DNA of 64,000 bases from Candidatus Electrothrix rattekaaiensis (GCA_032595675.1 JAVQMD010000002.1:992001-1056000); one strand, 5' to 3'; positions 34,013-42,825 are shown, counted from the first letter of the stretch. Program-made: numbers and translations. The notes: generated from the letters alone by a model not told the origin.

Positions 34013-35002
34013 TTATTTCTTTTCTGCTTTGAAAAAGACCCGCCAAGGGGCAGGGTAGCCCTCTATTGTAAACTCAGGGTTCTGCTTGTCAATAAAATCC
34101 TGATAGGATTCAAAAACCATCCAGTCGGTTTTCCGCTGTTCCGTGCTGTTCATGGGATGGGAACAAAAGCATTTGATGTTGATAAAACCGGCCCGCTGCA
34201 ACCAGTTATGGAGGCAGGCCGCTGTGGGGACAAACCAGGTTCCAGGCACCTTGGCATAGGTTTTTTCCGGGAACAGGGCCATAGATTCCTCACCAGGAAT
34301 GGCCTGGGATTCCAGCAACAGGCAACCGCCCGGCTTCAAGGCTGTGAGGAGATCCCGCAGGGCATCAATGGGGGAGGGGCGATGATAGAGGATACCCAGG
34401 CAGAAGATCACATCAAAGCAGGTGGGGAACAGGGGCAGGTGTTCTATGCCCAGCAGGTCGATGCAGAGCTTTTCTAGCCCGGCAAAGCTGTTCAGGGCTT
34501 TGAAGGTGTAATAATGATGAACATAGGGCTCAAAGCCCAGGACAAACTTCGGGGCCTGCTCTGCCATGCGGAACATGTAATAGCCATTATTGCAGCCAAT
34601 ATCCGCCACCACCTTATCCTTGAGATTAGGCATCTCCGGCAAGAGGCGGTTCCATTTGCGCCAGCTCTGCCATTCCGCATCAATGTTGATATCAAAGACA
34701 GAAAAGGGGCCCTTGCGCCAGGGCATAAAGTTTTTCAGGAGTTGCAGGACCTGCTCATGCTCCTGGTCGCTCAGATCCTCCCGTTTGCCGATCCGCACTT
34801 CATCCCCGCTGAGATCCAGGAAGGAAGCACGAAGATGGGCAACGGCCTTCAATGGTTCGCAATAGCGGAGAAAGCCCTTTTTGGGTTGATTGACCCAGAT
34901 TTGCTTTTCTGTGTAGACCTGCTGTAACTCATCCTGGAGAGCATCCGGGAAGAATTTGAGGTAGGGGGGCTTTTGGGGATTTTCGTGCTGCGTGTCGTTC
35001 AT
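34013..35002 (-). CDS. cmoB: tRNA U34 carboxymethyltransferase
   Basis: A 329-residue enzyme that uses carboxy-SAM to modify wobble uridine 34 in tRNA (the cmo5U pathway). The N-terminal part includes FMPWRKGPFSVFDI and the Rossmann SAM site VVADIGCNNGYYMFRM, followed by GFEPYVHHYYTFKAL and the LGILYHRPSPIDAL segment typical of CmoB. I start at ATG 35002; an open frame further upstream crosses an 11-bp repeat and lacks similarity. CmoA, which supplies carboxy-SAM, is not in the window. Confidence 0.93.
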   Translation of the reverse strand: MNDTQHENPQKPPYLKFFPDALQDELQQVYTEKQIWVNQPKKGFLRYCEPLKAVAHLRASFLDLSGDEVRIGKREDLSDQEHEQVLQLLKNFMPWRKGPFSVFDINIDAEWQSWRKWNRLLPEMPNLKDKVVADIGCNNGYYMFRMAEQAPKFVLGFEPYVHHYYTFKALNSFAGLEKLCIDLLGIEHLPLFPTCFDVIFCLGILYHRPSPIDALRDLLTALKPGGCLLLESQAIPGEESMALFPEKTYAKVPGTWFVPTAACLHNWLQRAGFINIKCFCSHPMNSTEQRKTDWMVFESYQDFIDKQNPEFTIEGYPAPWRVFFKAEKK

Positions 35003-35039
35003 GCTCTGTTCTTCATGAAGAGGTGTTTTATACTGTATA

Positions 35040-35083
35040 CATTTGCCAACCATTTGCCAACTGTTTGCCAACTGTTTGCCAAC
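35040..35083. repeat. Four 11-bp direct repeats upstream of cmoB
   Basis: CATTTGCCAAC occurs twice and TGTTTGCCAAC twice, head to tail at 11-bp spacing, about one helical turn. A partial fifth copy (GTTTGTCAAC) follows. They lie 38-81 bp upstream of the cmoB start, so they may be an operator for a regulator binding one face of DNA. Confidence 0.8.
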
Positions 35084-35306
35084 CGAGCAGTTTGTCAACA
35101 GGGTGGCGAGCGAGAAAGGGGGCATTATACTGTTTTCGCCAGCAAGATACCAGTGCGTAGTTTTACTCTTTGCGGTTCCTTGTGTAATGTACACTAAGGA
35201 ACAGCGGGAAAAGGGAGAATTCCTTGACATATTTTGTTCACCGGGTAAACAGAAAAAGAGGGTTTTGCCAACAGCTTCTGCCGATCAAGGTTTATATGAA
35301 AATTCC

Positions 35307-35328
35307 GGGTGACTCCTTGGAGTCACCC
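35307..35328. terminator. Perfect 10-bp hairpin between cmoB and the permease gene
   Basis: GGGTGACTCC-TT-GGAGTCACCC is a perfect stem. No U-tract follows directly; TTATTTTTTGTTG lies about 20 bases on. It may be a weak terminator or a protein-binding site ahead of the permease gene, 100 bp upstream of its start. Confidence 0.4.
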
Positions 35329-35429
35329 TGCCCAACATTTCCAACATTTATTTTTTGTTGTCCCCCCCCAAAAAAAAGGGAGAAAGGGAAGGGATGGGTG
35401 TTTATCAAAAATAAAATCAGAGAGGAAAA

Positions 35430-37070
35430 ATGCTCCTTCTGCAACCGTTTCTTCATAATATTCGTAACCGTTTTTTTCGGGGCCGTTTAGTTCTGCGTAC
35501 CGGGGCTATCCTCGCCTTTGGAGCAGTGCTTTTCACAGGGCTGTATTTTGCCAGCCTTCGATTCATAACCTATTTTCACAGCCAGAACGAGCTGGGGATC
35601 ATCCTGAGCCTGAAGATTTTTCAGATGGCTTGGATGATCATGTTTTCCATGCTCCTCTTTTCCTCTATGGTCTCGGCGGTCTCTTCGCTCTACCTGTCGT
35701 CGGATAACGAGATCCTCTATAGTGCCCCGATTCATGAGCGGCAACTTTTCGGGATGCGCTTCCTGACCTCGTTTCTCTATACTTCCTGGATGATGGTGAT
35801 CTTTTCCCTGCCCATTTTCGGGGCCTACGGGACCATCTTTCATGCCGACATCCTCTATTACCCGTTGCTGATGCTTGCGGTCCTGAGCACGGCCTTGACA
35901 GCTAATGCTATCGGCTTGGCTGCGACGGTCCTGCTGGTCAGGCTGTTTCCGGCCAAACAGACCAAGGATATTGCGGTCTATTTATCCATGTTGTTCGGTA
36001 TCCTGCTCTATCTGGTTATTCGGCTCATGCGACCGGAAGAGATGGCAGACCCGGACCGCTTCCCGGATTTTATTGAATATCTCTCCAGTATGCAAACTCC
36101 GGCCCTGTCTCTGCTGCCCCCGGCCTGGGCCAATCAGCTGCTCAATGGCTATCTCCAGGATCGCCTGATCGACTGGATCGCAGTGGGTTTATTGCTGCTC
36201 ACGCCTATCGTGTTGTACTGGGGAGGGGAATGGTTGATGGAACGTTTTTTTGCAGGTGGTTTCAGCAAGGCCCAAGAGTCTTTTGGCGGCTACCATACCT
36301 TTACCCCGAAGCCCTATCGTCCCTCCCCCCTGCTTCGTATCTTTCATAAGGAGGCCAAGCTCTTTCTGCGGGATTCTTCGGAATGGTCACAGCTCTTTCT
36401 CATCGGTGCCCTGATTGTGGTGTATTTGTATAATTTTAAGGCCCTTCCTCTTGAACGTTCCTTTCTTGCGGCAGATAAGATCGCCAATATCATCGCTTTT
36501 GCTAATATCGGGGCAGCTGGTTTTGTGGCAACCTCTTTGGCGACCCGGTTTGTTTATCCCGCCATTGGGGCTGAAGGCATGGCCTTTGCCATGATTCGTT
36601 CTTCCCCTCTGACCCTGCAACGGTATTTGGGGTGTAAATATCTTTTTTACTGCATTCCCTTTACGGTGGTCATTCTTTTCTTGATCATCACCTCCAACTA
36701 TCTACTCCAGATCAGCGGCCCGATGTGGTGGGTTTCTATTGCCATGAGCCTGATTATAACCTGGGGGGCCTTGGCCCAGGCCTTGGGCTTTGGGGCCATG
36801 TATGCTGATTTTAAGATCGAAAGTCGGGCTGCGGTGCAAGGGAGTTTCGGGGCCATCCTCTTTCTTTTTAGCGGACTTGCTGTCCAGCTCCTGATTCTTG
36901 TACTGGGATTTATGGGGAATTTTCGTTTGCTGAAGGGCTGGCTGCTTTGGGATCAGATTGATAGCCTAGGGGTGCTGCTTTCCTGCCTGACCATTATTGG
37001 GCTGGCGGCGTTGACCTTGCTCTTTTCACTTTGGTGTGTGCGGAAGGGGATCAGGACGCTGGAAGGGTGA
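35430..37070 (+). CDS. ABC transporter permease without adjacent ATPase
   Basis: A 546-residue inner-membrane protein with about 12 hydrophobic segments, split by a central cytoplasmic stretch (about 270-300, then KEAKLFLRDSSEWSQ). It matches the large putative ABC permease family whose members are normally encoded next to an ATP-binding subunit. Here the upstream neighbour is divergent cmoB and the downstream one is waaF on the other strand, so the ATPase must be elsewhere. The substrate is unknown. The start follows AGAGAGGAAAA. Confidence 0.82.
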   Translation: MLLLQPFLHNIRNRFFRGRLVLRTGAILAFGAVLFTGLYFASLRFITYFHSQNELGIILSLKIFQMAWMIMFSMLLFSSMVSAVSSLYLSSDNEILYSAPIHERQLFGMRFLTSFLYTSWMMVIFSLPIFGAYGTIFHADILYYPLLMLAVLSTALTANAIGLAATVLLVRLFPAKQTKDIAVYLSMLFGILLYLVIRLMRPEEMADPDRFPDFIEYLSSMQTPALSLLPPAWANQLLNGYLQDRLIDWIAVGLLLLTPIVLYWGGEWLMERFFAGGFSKAQESFGGYHTFTPKPYRPSPLLRIFHKEAKLFLRDSSEWSQLFLIGALIVVYLYNFKALPLERSFLAADKIANIIAFANIGAAGFVATSLATRFVYPAIGAEGMAFAMIRSSPLTLQRYLGCKYLFYCIPFTVVILFLIITSNYLLQISGPMWWVSIAMSLIITWGALAQALGFGAMYADFKIESRAAVQGSFGAILFLFSGLAVQLLILVLGFMGNFRLLKGWLLWDQIDSLGVLLSCLTIIGLAALTLLFSLWCVRKGIRTLEG

Positions 37071-37088
37071 AATTCACTGGTTTCCGAT

Positions 37089-37193
37089 CCCAGCCTTGAA
37101 AGGCTGGGCTATTTTCGGCAGTCCCTTCGGGACGCTGTTTTGTCCACTGCCCCGGAGGGGCAATCGAACATAGCCCACCGTTTTAACGGTGGG
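37089..37193. repeat. Cluster of short palindromes between convergent genes
   Basis: Four hairpins lie in a row: CCCAGCCTT-GA-AAGGCTGGG (37089-37108), GTCCC-TTC-GGGAC (37121-37133), GCCCC-GGA-GGGGC (about 37149-37161) and CCCACCGTT-TT-AACGGTGGG (37174-37193). This looks like a composite REP-type intergenic element. It may also end both convergent transcripts. Confidence 0.8.
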
Positions 37194-37214
37194 TACCGAG
37201 GCCGGATCAGCTCA

Positions 37215-38273
37215 TTATGCTTTTTTGTTTAACCAGAGTAAAGCAGCCTGCTCCACCTTCTGTACCGTGATGCCTTCCATGCATTGGAAATGGCCCTTGG
37301 GGCAATGGGTTTTCATGCAGGGGCTGCATTCCACCGGGCGACGAACGACGGTTGCCTGCTCGGAATAGGGGCCGGTGGCGATATGATCGGTCGAGCCGAA
37401 CACCGCAACCAGCGGGGTGTTGAGGGCCGCAGCCACATGCATGAGGCCGGAGTCATTGGTAACAAAGACGGAGCAGCGGGCAATGCAGGCCAAGGCCTGG
37501 GCTAGGGTGGTCTTGCCGGTGAGATCCAGGACCCGTTCGCCAGCAGCCGCACTGATCTCGGCAGCAGCTTCCTGATCAGCAGCAGTCCCGAAAATTACGA
37601 TGAGTCCACCGGTTTTTTCGGAGAAACGGCCTGCCAGCTCGGCGTATTTCGCTACGGGCCAGCACTTGGCCGGGCCATAGGCCGCCCCCGGATTCAGGCC
37701 GATGATCGGTATGTCATCTATTTCCTCTCCCTGCAAGGCCTCCTTGATGAGGGCATCTGCATCCTGCTCCGCTGCCGGATCAAGAAAAAGCTCCAGACTG
37801 TTTTCGCTGCGCTGGAGTCCCAACCCTTCCAGCATTTCCTGATAATAATGAACCTGATGCTTGGTTTTGATTGCAGGGTGCTTGCGCACCCCGTGGGTGA
37901 GCAGCAGGCCCCGACCATCGGTGGTGTAACCGCCCCGAACCGGAATCCGGGCCAGAAAGGTGATCAGGGCTGCTTCAAAGGCGTTTTGCAGAAGGATGGT
38001 GAGGTCGTAGTTTTCCTGGCGCAGCTCGGCTGCCAGGAGCAGCTTGCCCCGGAGTCCCCCGTGTTTCCCTTGCTTATCATAGATGAAAATCTGGTCGATA
38101 TGGGGGCAGGCCCTGAACACATCTGCAACCCAGGGCAGGGCCAGTAGGGTGATCTTTGCCTCCGGGAAGTTGCGGCGGATGCTGCGTACTGCCGGGGTGG
38201 TCATGATGGCGTCGCCGATCCAGTTGGTGGAGCGGATGAGGATGTTGCGGGTGTTTTTTGGGATGGGGGGCAT
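37215..38273 (-). CDS. waaF: Lipopolysaccharide heptosyltransferase II
   Basis: A 352-residue GT9 glycosyltransferase that adds the second heptose to the LPS inner core at the inner face of the inner membrane. The N-terminus ILIRSTNWIGDAIMTTPA is diagnostic. GLNPGAAYGPAKCWP and TNDSGLMHVAAAL line the ADP-heptose site. The C-terminus has the CMKTHCPKGHFQCM cysteine cluster found in this family. Length is normal. It shows that the host has heptose-containing LPS. Confidence 0.93.
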   Translation of the reverse strand: MPPIPKNTRNILIRSTNWIGDAIMTTPAVRSIRRNFPEAKITLLALPWVADVFRACPHIDQIFIYDKQGKHGGLRGKLLLAAELRQENYDLTILLQNAFEAALITFLARIPVRGGYTTDGRGLLLTHGVRKHPAIKTKHQVHYYQEMLEGLGLQRSENSLELFLDPAAEQDADALIKEALQGEEIDDIPIIGLNPGAAYGPAKCWPVAKYAELAGRFSEKTGGLIVIFGTAADQEAAAEISAAAGERVLDLTGKTTLAQALACIARCSVFVTNDSGLMHVAAALNTPLVAVFGSTDHIATGPYSEQATVVRRPVECSPCMKTHCPKGHFQCMEGITVQKVEQAALLWLNKKA

Positions 38274-38368
38274 GGGTATCTTGCCTGCTTCAGTTTTTGG
38301 TGTTGAGTGCGTGGGACAGGATACCGGGTGAGGGGGGAGGATGCAAGGAGGGAGTGGGTTTTTCAGGA

Positions 38369-38707
38369 TTACAGAGTGTCCCGGAGTTGGTCGTCGGGTT
38401 GCTCCCTCTTTTCCATGAAATCGTCGGAGACTTCTGGTGCATCAAACCAATCGTCTTGGGTTTGATCATTCGGAGTAATACTGCGGTGATCAAGAGATGG
38501 AGTGGAGGTGACAGGTTTTTTTAACGGAACCTTTTGAGGTATTCTGCCTCGCATTTTTTTAAAGTCATTTGCGTCAAGAAGTCTGGCATCGGGATCAGTA
38601 TCCACAATTTCTGTAATGGTCTCATCGCTTATTGCGTCAACCCGTTGCCAGTCTGTTTCTGATTTCATTTTTTTCAGTTGGTTCGCTGTGTATTGAATTG
38701 TGTTCAT
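38369..38707 (-). CDS. Orphan antitoxin-like protein (BrnA-like N-terminus)
   Basis: A 112-residue hydrophilic protein starting at ATG 38707. Its first 55 residues (YTANQLKKMKSETDWQRVDA, then DPDARLLDANDF) look like the N-terminal region of BrnA-type antitoxins. The expected ribbon-helix-helix segment after it is missing; instead there is a Pro-rich stretch and a tail DDFMEKREQPDDQ that resembles VapB C-termini. No toxin lies on its downstream side. It follows the HigBA-like pair with a 34-bp gap. It may be a chimera or a decayed antitoxin. Confidence 0.55.
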   Translation of the reverse strand: MNTIQYTANQLKKMKSETDWQRVDAISDETITEIVDTDPDARLLDANDFKKMRGRIPQKVPLKKPVTSTPSLDHRSITPNDQTQDDWFDAPEVSDDFMEKREQPDDQLRDTL

Positions 38708-38741
38708 GATGAATATATTCGAGTCAGGCTTTGGCCGGAGC

Positions 38742-39032
38742 TTAACCCCGTACCAGTCTGATCTCCAAGTGACAGCCAACTGCTTCGGCGTATTTACGGA
38801 GCGTGGATATTGAGGGAGAATGTCGTTTGTTTCCGCCTCCGGCCTCCAATCTGGCAATTGCCGGTGTTTTGGTCCCCATACGATCGGCTACCTCTGCTTG
38901 GGTGAGTCCTGCCTGCATTCTGGCGTTTAGCAACTCATCAAAAAGGGTGAATTCTTTTTTAAGGGCATCGTATTCCACCTTCACATCGGGGTTGCTCAAC
39001 ATTTTCTTTTTTAGTTCTTCATGTGTCAGCAT
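38742..39032 (-). CDS. HigA-like Xre-family antitoxin
   Basis: A 96-residue antitoxin with a helix-turn-helix: MQAGLTQAEVADRMGTKTPAIARLE, then SISTLRKYAEAVGCHLEIRL. It binds its operator and the HigB-type toxin encoded just upstream, whose gene it overlaps by 14 bases. Toxin-first order is typical of HigBA modules. Length and motif are normal. Confidence 0.88.
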   Translation of the reverse strand: MLTHEELKKKMLSNPDVKVEYDALKKEFTLFDELLNARMQAGLTQAEVADRMGTKTPAIARLEAGGGNKRHSPSISTLRKYAEAVGCHLEIRLVRG

Positions 39033-39354
39033 TTTCTTTCACCTCTTTCATTCTTTTGAGAGCCAAGTTGAGTTCGCGTCGAGGAGTTTTTTGTGATTTT
39101 TTGACAAACGAATGCAGCATGACAATTTGTTGATTGACCGCAGTGCAGTAAAAAACGCGACCGATGCCTTCTTTGGATTTCATGCGCAGCTCGAACAATC
39201 CGGGTTTCATTGCCTTGGTGTGCGGCATGCCGAGGTTTGGGCCGTGCGTTTCCATTCGTTCGGTAAGATGGATGTATCTTGCCTGAATCCCGGTGGGCAG
39301 CTCCAGAAGGTCTTTTTGCAATGCTTCGCTATAATAACAGATGGTCCAGTTCAT
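39019..39354 (-). CDS. HigB-like toxin (RelE superfamily, Gp49-like)
   Basis: A 111-residue mRNA interferase-like protein. LPTGIQARYIHLTERM is the N-terminal helical pair. LFELRMKSKEGIGRVFYCTAV and IVMLHSFVKKSQKTPRRELNLA are the characteristic strands and the basic C-terminal helix with the KKSQKTP motif. Such toxins cut translating mRNA. The promoter is probably in the AT-rich stretch from 39355 to about 39400 (TATATTTATATTAAC). Confidence 0.9.
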   Translation of the reverse strand: MNWTICYYSEALQKDLLELPTGIQARYIHLTERMETHGPNLGMPHTKAMKPGLFELRMKSKEGIGRVFYCTAVNQQIVMLHSFVKKSQKTPRRELNLALKRMKEVKENADT

Positions 39355-39531
39355 ATATTTATATTAACATATTTGTTAACCAGCTGCAAAAGAGAAAATT
39401 CAGCTTTCACTTTTCTTACTGCTTCTCGGCCCATTCCAGCACTTGGTCGAATTTGCTTTGGCCGGGGGCGGGGGTGCGAGCAGGATGCCGTATTTTTTTA
39501 GGTCTGCTGGGGTGCGGCCTTGCAGATTCTT

Positions 39532-42036
39532 TTATCGTGGAAGAATTATTTCAACTTCAATTCCACCATTCTTTGGGTTGTGAATAGACCACTCTCCATT
39601 ATGATTATTGACAAATCGTCCAACTAACGTGTCCCCAATATCAAGTATATAACTCGGTGGGACATAGTAAGGTATTTTTATTTCAGAATATCTGTTAGCT
39701 CGGACGTAAATACGGATCTGATCATTTTTTGAAGATGCTTCGATGTTCAATCTCCCCTCCATTCCGATTGCTTTAATTGCGTTGCGAAGAAGATGTATCA
39801 GTACTTGTTTCATTTGTCGAAGATCAACTTTACATATTATTTTTTCTGAAATATTCAGCTGGTAGTCAATTTTGTGTATTTCCATTTCTTTACGAAAAAA
39901 GGTTATGAGATTCATAGTAAATGGCAAAAGAGCCACTTGCTCTTGTTTCAAGGGGGCACTATCGTTGAAACTGAATGCATCTTTTATAGTTTCTTCAATG
40001 CTTGTGATCTCCATACTCAACAAATCTAGAAATTTTAACAGTTGGGGATTTTCATTCTTACGCCTGAGAAAATCAACCGTCGCAGCAATAGAAATTATCG
40101 GATTACGAAGATTCTGAGACAACTGACTGACGATCTGGTCAATTGCGGTACAACGCTCTGTCTGTATTCTTTTTTGTAAAACCATTGTGTTACGTCTCTC
40201 GTCTGTCCATTGCCGCAAAGTCCGCCAACGACGAATCAACGCCTCATGCACCACCTCAACCGTCTCTTCCCCGCGTTCTTCATCCCGTCCGGTAACGATC
40301 AGTCGCTTATCAGCCAGCCGGGTAATTAAGGCCCGATCTTCTGCCCGAATTTGCTCTAAGTTCGCCACTTGTCGGGTATCCTCAGTCCCCTGTCCCGGAC
40401 GCACCAGCTTGAGAAAGATATGCCGGAGCTGCTCCCGCTCCTGTTCCGTGAACTCCGCATAGACCGCATCCGCATGATTCGCCAGGGCCTGCTGCACTCC
40501 GCCGATGGCCTTATAGGCATCATGGCTGATCTGCCGGAATTCCTGCCGTTCCCACAACTGGGTCAGGCAGAACTCCAGCAGAGGCAGGCTACCCGGTTCC
40601 TTGCCCACATCGCTGGCAATCAGGTCGGTCAGGCCCGGCTCGAAGTACACACCGAGTACGTTGGCGGGTTGCTCAACGACCTCTCGCAAACCCTGTTCAT
40701 CAAGCTGAGGCAGAATGATGGGCGCATAGCTGTCCAGAGACTCGGCAAGGGCAGGGTGGCTGACAGCAGCGGCAAAGAAATCCGCCCGCATGGTGAGCAG
40801 CACAGTGAAGTCTTCCGTGCGCAGGCATTCCAGCAGGATGCCGATATATTGCCGGATCAATTTCTGATCCGTATTCAGGGTAAACAGCTCCTCGAACTGA
40901 TCCACGATCAGGAGGAAATGCTGGCTCTCTTGTTGTTTCCTTTGTTCCCTAATTTGGCGGATAATTCCAAGCAATCCGACCGAACCGGCATGTAATTTTT
41001 CTTTCAGCTCGTCGGTTTTCTCCGAGCGAAGAATGGGGTCATCGTAAAGCAAAGGAATCAGGCAGGCGGACAGCTCGTAAAAAGGCTCTTTTTTCGGACG
41101 GCAATGAGCGATCAGCCAATCTCCGGTCTGGCGCAGGGCCGGAATCAGGCCCGCAAAGACCACCGAGGATTTACCGCTACCACTGGCCCCGATCACTGCT
41201 GCAAAGGGTTGGTCAGCAACAACCTGTTGCAGCCGGGTAATGGTCTGTTCCCTGCCAAAATAGAGATTGGCATCCTTTTCTCGGAAGGCTTCCAGGCCGC
41301 GATAGGGATTGGCCGGACGGCTGTGCTGATCCAGCTTGGGAAAGGCCCGAATCAAGGTAGATGCAGGCAGCATGTAGCCGGTAATAACCGGGCCATTTTC
41401 CTGGTCCGGCTTTCTTCGCAGCCTGCTGCTGATCATGCCGCAGACCGCATTCTCTTGCACGGCCCAGACCGCTGTGCCGCTGAAACCCTGCTCAATCGGC
41501 CTGTTTTTGTCCAGCGGGTGGATTTCCCAATAACCAGCCCCGGTTCGCCCTTTGAGCATCCCGTCAATATGTGTACCCTGATCAACACCACCGGGAAAAC
41601 CACACATCCTTAGTCGTTGATCAATTATAGAGGCTGCGTTGTCCAAGGCGACAAGGGGCGCAGGCTGGGCTTCAGCAGGCAGAGGTGTTTCCGGGGACAG
41701 CTCCAGGACGGCAATGTCCTCAAGCTTGTCGAGCGTACCGGTCGCAGAATTATCTGTCACCGGAAACCAATGCAGGATTTTTGCCCGCAGCAGGGAGTGG
41801 TTATTCAGCAGGGGGAAATCAAGAAAGATCTCGGAAGCAGGAGTAGGCTGGTCAGGTACGTTGAGGCTACGACCCAAGGCCGCATTGACCACATGGGCAC
41901 AGGTGAGAACGTGTTTGGGCGTGACCAGAAAGCCCGCGCCCACAGGTCGGCGAGGTTCCAGGTCATTAATCAGGATACGGACAAGGGAGGATTCCAGGGA
42001 TGGGGAGGGCATGGAGTTCCTTTCTGCCTGATTCAT
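39532..42036 (-). CDS. Trypsin / STAND NTPase / degenerate histidine-kinase fusion
   Basis: An 834-residue cytoplasmic protein. Residues 15-230 are a trypsin-like domain with a complete triad (His48 in CAHV, Asp107 in EDIAV, Ser186 in GFSGTA). Residues 245-620 are an nSTAND1-type NTPase with Walker A GASGSGKSS at 283-291 and Walker B LLIVDQFEE ending at 383, then a helical winged part. Residues 630-834 look like a histidine kinase, but the H-box reads LSQNLRNP (Gln641 replaces His) and the ATP lid is degenerate, though Asn752 remains. It should sense a trigger and release protease activity. It is last in a five-gene operon. Confidence 0.88.
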   Translation of the reverse strand: MNQAERNSMPSPSLESSLVRILINDLEPRRPVGAGFLVTPKHVLTCAHVVNAALGRSLNVPDQPTPASEIFLDFPLLNNHSLLRAKILHWFPVTDNSATGTLDKLEDIAVLELSPETPLPAEAQPAPLVALDNAASIIDQRLRMCGFPGGVDQGTHIDGMLKGRTGAGYWEIHPLDKNRPIEQGFSGTAVWAVQENAVCGMISSRLRRKPDQENGPVITGYMLPASTLIRAFPKLDQHSRPANPYRGLEAFREKDANLYFGREQTITRLQQVVADQPFAAVIGASGSGKSSVVFAGLIPALRQTGDWLIAHCRPKKEPFYELSACLIPLLYDDPILRSEKTDELKEKLHAGSVGLLGIIRQIREQRKQQESQHFLLIVDQFEELFTLNTDQKLIRQYIGILLECLRTEDFTVLLTMRADFFAAAVSHPALAESLDSYAPIILPQLDEQGLREVVEQPANVLGVYFEPGLTDLIASDVGKEPGSLPLLEFCLTQLWERQEFRQISHDAYKAIGGVQQALANHADAVYAEFTEQEREQLRHIFLKLVRPGQGTEDTRQVANLEQIRAEDRALITRLADKRLIVTGRDEERGEETVEVVHEALIRRWRTLRQWTDERRNTMVLQKRIQTERCTAIDQIVSQLSQNLRNPIISIAATVDFLRRKNENPQLLKFLDLLSMEITSIEETIKDAFSFNDSAPLKQEQVALLPFTMNLITFFRKEMEIHKIDYQLNISEKIICKVDLRQMKQVLIHLLRNAIKAIGMEGRLNIEASSKNDQIRIYVRANRYSEIKIPYYVPPSYILDIGDTLVGRFVNNHNGEWSIHNPKNGGIEVEIILPR

Positions 42037-42164
42037 TGAGGCGGTTCCGGTTCTTCTTCATCTCCCCAGCCTGCCAGCCAATTCATGACCTCTTCACTTG
42101 CGATGACTCTGCCGTCCTCAATATCTTCAAGGGCTTCCAAGGTCTCCTCATGTCGACGGATCAT
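42033..42164 (-). CDS. 43-residue antitoxin-like peptide inside the Trypco operon
   Basis: A short frame starting MIRRHEETLEALEDIEDG and followed by RVIASEEVMNWLAGWG, with an acidic Pro-rich tail. It overlaps both neighbours by four bases (ATGA at each end), which argues strongly for real translation. The sequence resembles the C-terminal toxin-binding region of small RelB/CopG-like antitoxins that read (A)GRVIS-EEV-W---WG. It lacks a DNA-binding domain. It may hold the STAND protease in check, or be a decoy for RelE-type toxins. Confidence 0.65.
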   Translation of the reverse strand: MIRRHEETLEALEDIEDGRVIASEEVMNWLAGWGDEEEPEPPQ

Positions 42165-42490
42165 TTTTTCTCGTTGGTCCATTTCAACGAAACCTTAAAG
42201 GTGGCCTCACTGTCTGCCGAGGCAAAGACCACCCCGGTTTTGGCATTGAATTTCAGCCCGAACTCCAAGCCGATTTCATCCGGGGTGTTCATCTCCTGAA
42301 AGGCCTTGAGCACCACCTCGGCAGCCGGTCTGATCCGGGCCACTGCATCAACAAAGCGGGATTCCGCTTGCAGCGGTTTATTCTCCTCGCCCCGGCTGAC
42401 CCGTTGCATCTCAGCCTCAGAGACCTCGGCCTCCACATAAACCGGCTGGCCGTCCATTTCGTCCATTTCAAATGCGATCATTTTTTTCAT
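42161..42490 (-). CDS. Trypco1-domain protein (CU044_2847 family)
   Basis: A 109-residue protein. The N-terminal strand IAFEMDEMDGQPVYVEAEVS, the central helix RFVDAVARIRPAAEVVLKAF and the strands GLEFGLKFNAKTGVVFA, then FKVSLKW, match the trypsin-co-occurring domain 1. These proteins are encoded beside trypsin-like proteases and STAND NTPases in predicted conflict systems. It overlaps the 43-residue gene by four bases. It may recognise a target or hold the protease inactive. Confidence 0.8.
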   Translation of the reverse strand: MKKMIAFEMDEMDGQPVYVEAEVSEAEMQRVSRGEENKPLQAESRFVDAVARIRPAAEVVLKAFQEMNTPDEIGLEFGLKFNAKTGVVFASADSEATFKVSLKWTNEKK

Positions 42491-42537
42491 GGTGTTTCAC
42501 AGGATGAGGTTATCTCTGTCTTGCATTACTTGGTGGA

Positions 42538-42825
42538 TTATTGAGCACCGGAGAGTTTTTGCTTCCTTTCCGCCGTAAACGCCCACCACGGAAGCGGTTC
42601 CCCGCCGTCCATAAAATCAATCACCGCCATAAACACATCAAGCAGGCAGGGATCATGTCGTACCCCGGTTTGAGCACAGAGAAGATCATACAACGCAAAG
42701 GCATCCTTGTCGATGAGTTGCTGCGGCTGATCTATCCCGATGGCGCGGAGATCAGCCGCTATGGCCTTGCCAATATTCGGCAGGTCTTCAAGGCGGGCAA
42801 CGGTTGCTCTGTCGGGATTTTTCAT
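42538..42825 (-). CDS. Cdd1-type helix-hairpin-helix protein
   Basis: A 95-residue protein. ARLEDLPNIGKAIAADLRAI is a helix-hairpin-helix motif; HDPCLLDVFMAVIDFMDGG and PWWAFTAERK complete the Cdd1 (pathogenicity locus) domain. Such proteins are expected to bind DNA without sequence specificity. Its start overlaps the stop of the YcaO gene by four bases. A 47-base gap separates it from the Trypco1 gene, so all five genes may be one operon. Confidence 0.85.
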   Translation of the reverse strand: MKNPDRATVARLEDLPNIGKAIAADLRAIGIDQPQQLIDKDAFALYDLLCAQTGVRHDPCLLDVFMAVIDFMDGGEPLPWWAFTAERKQKLSGAQ

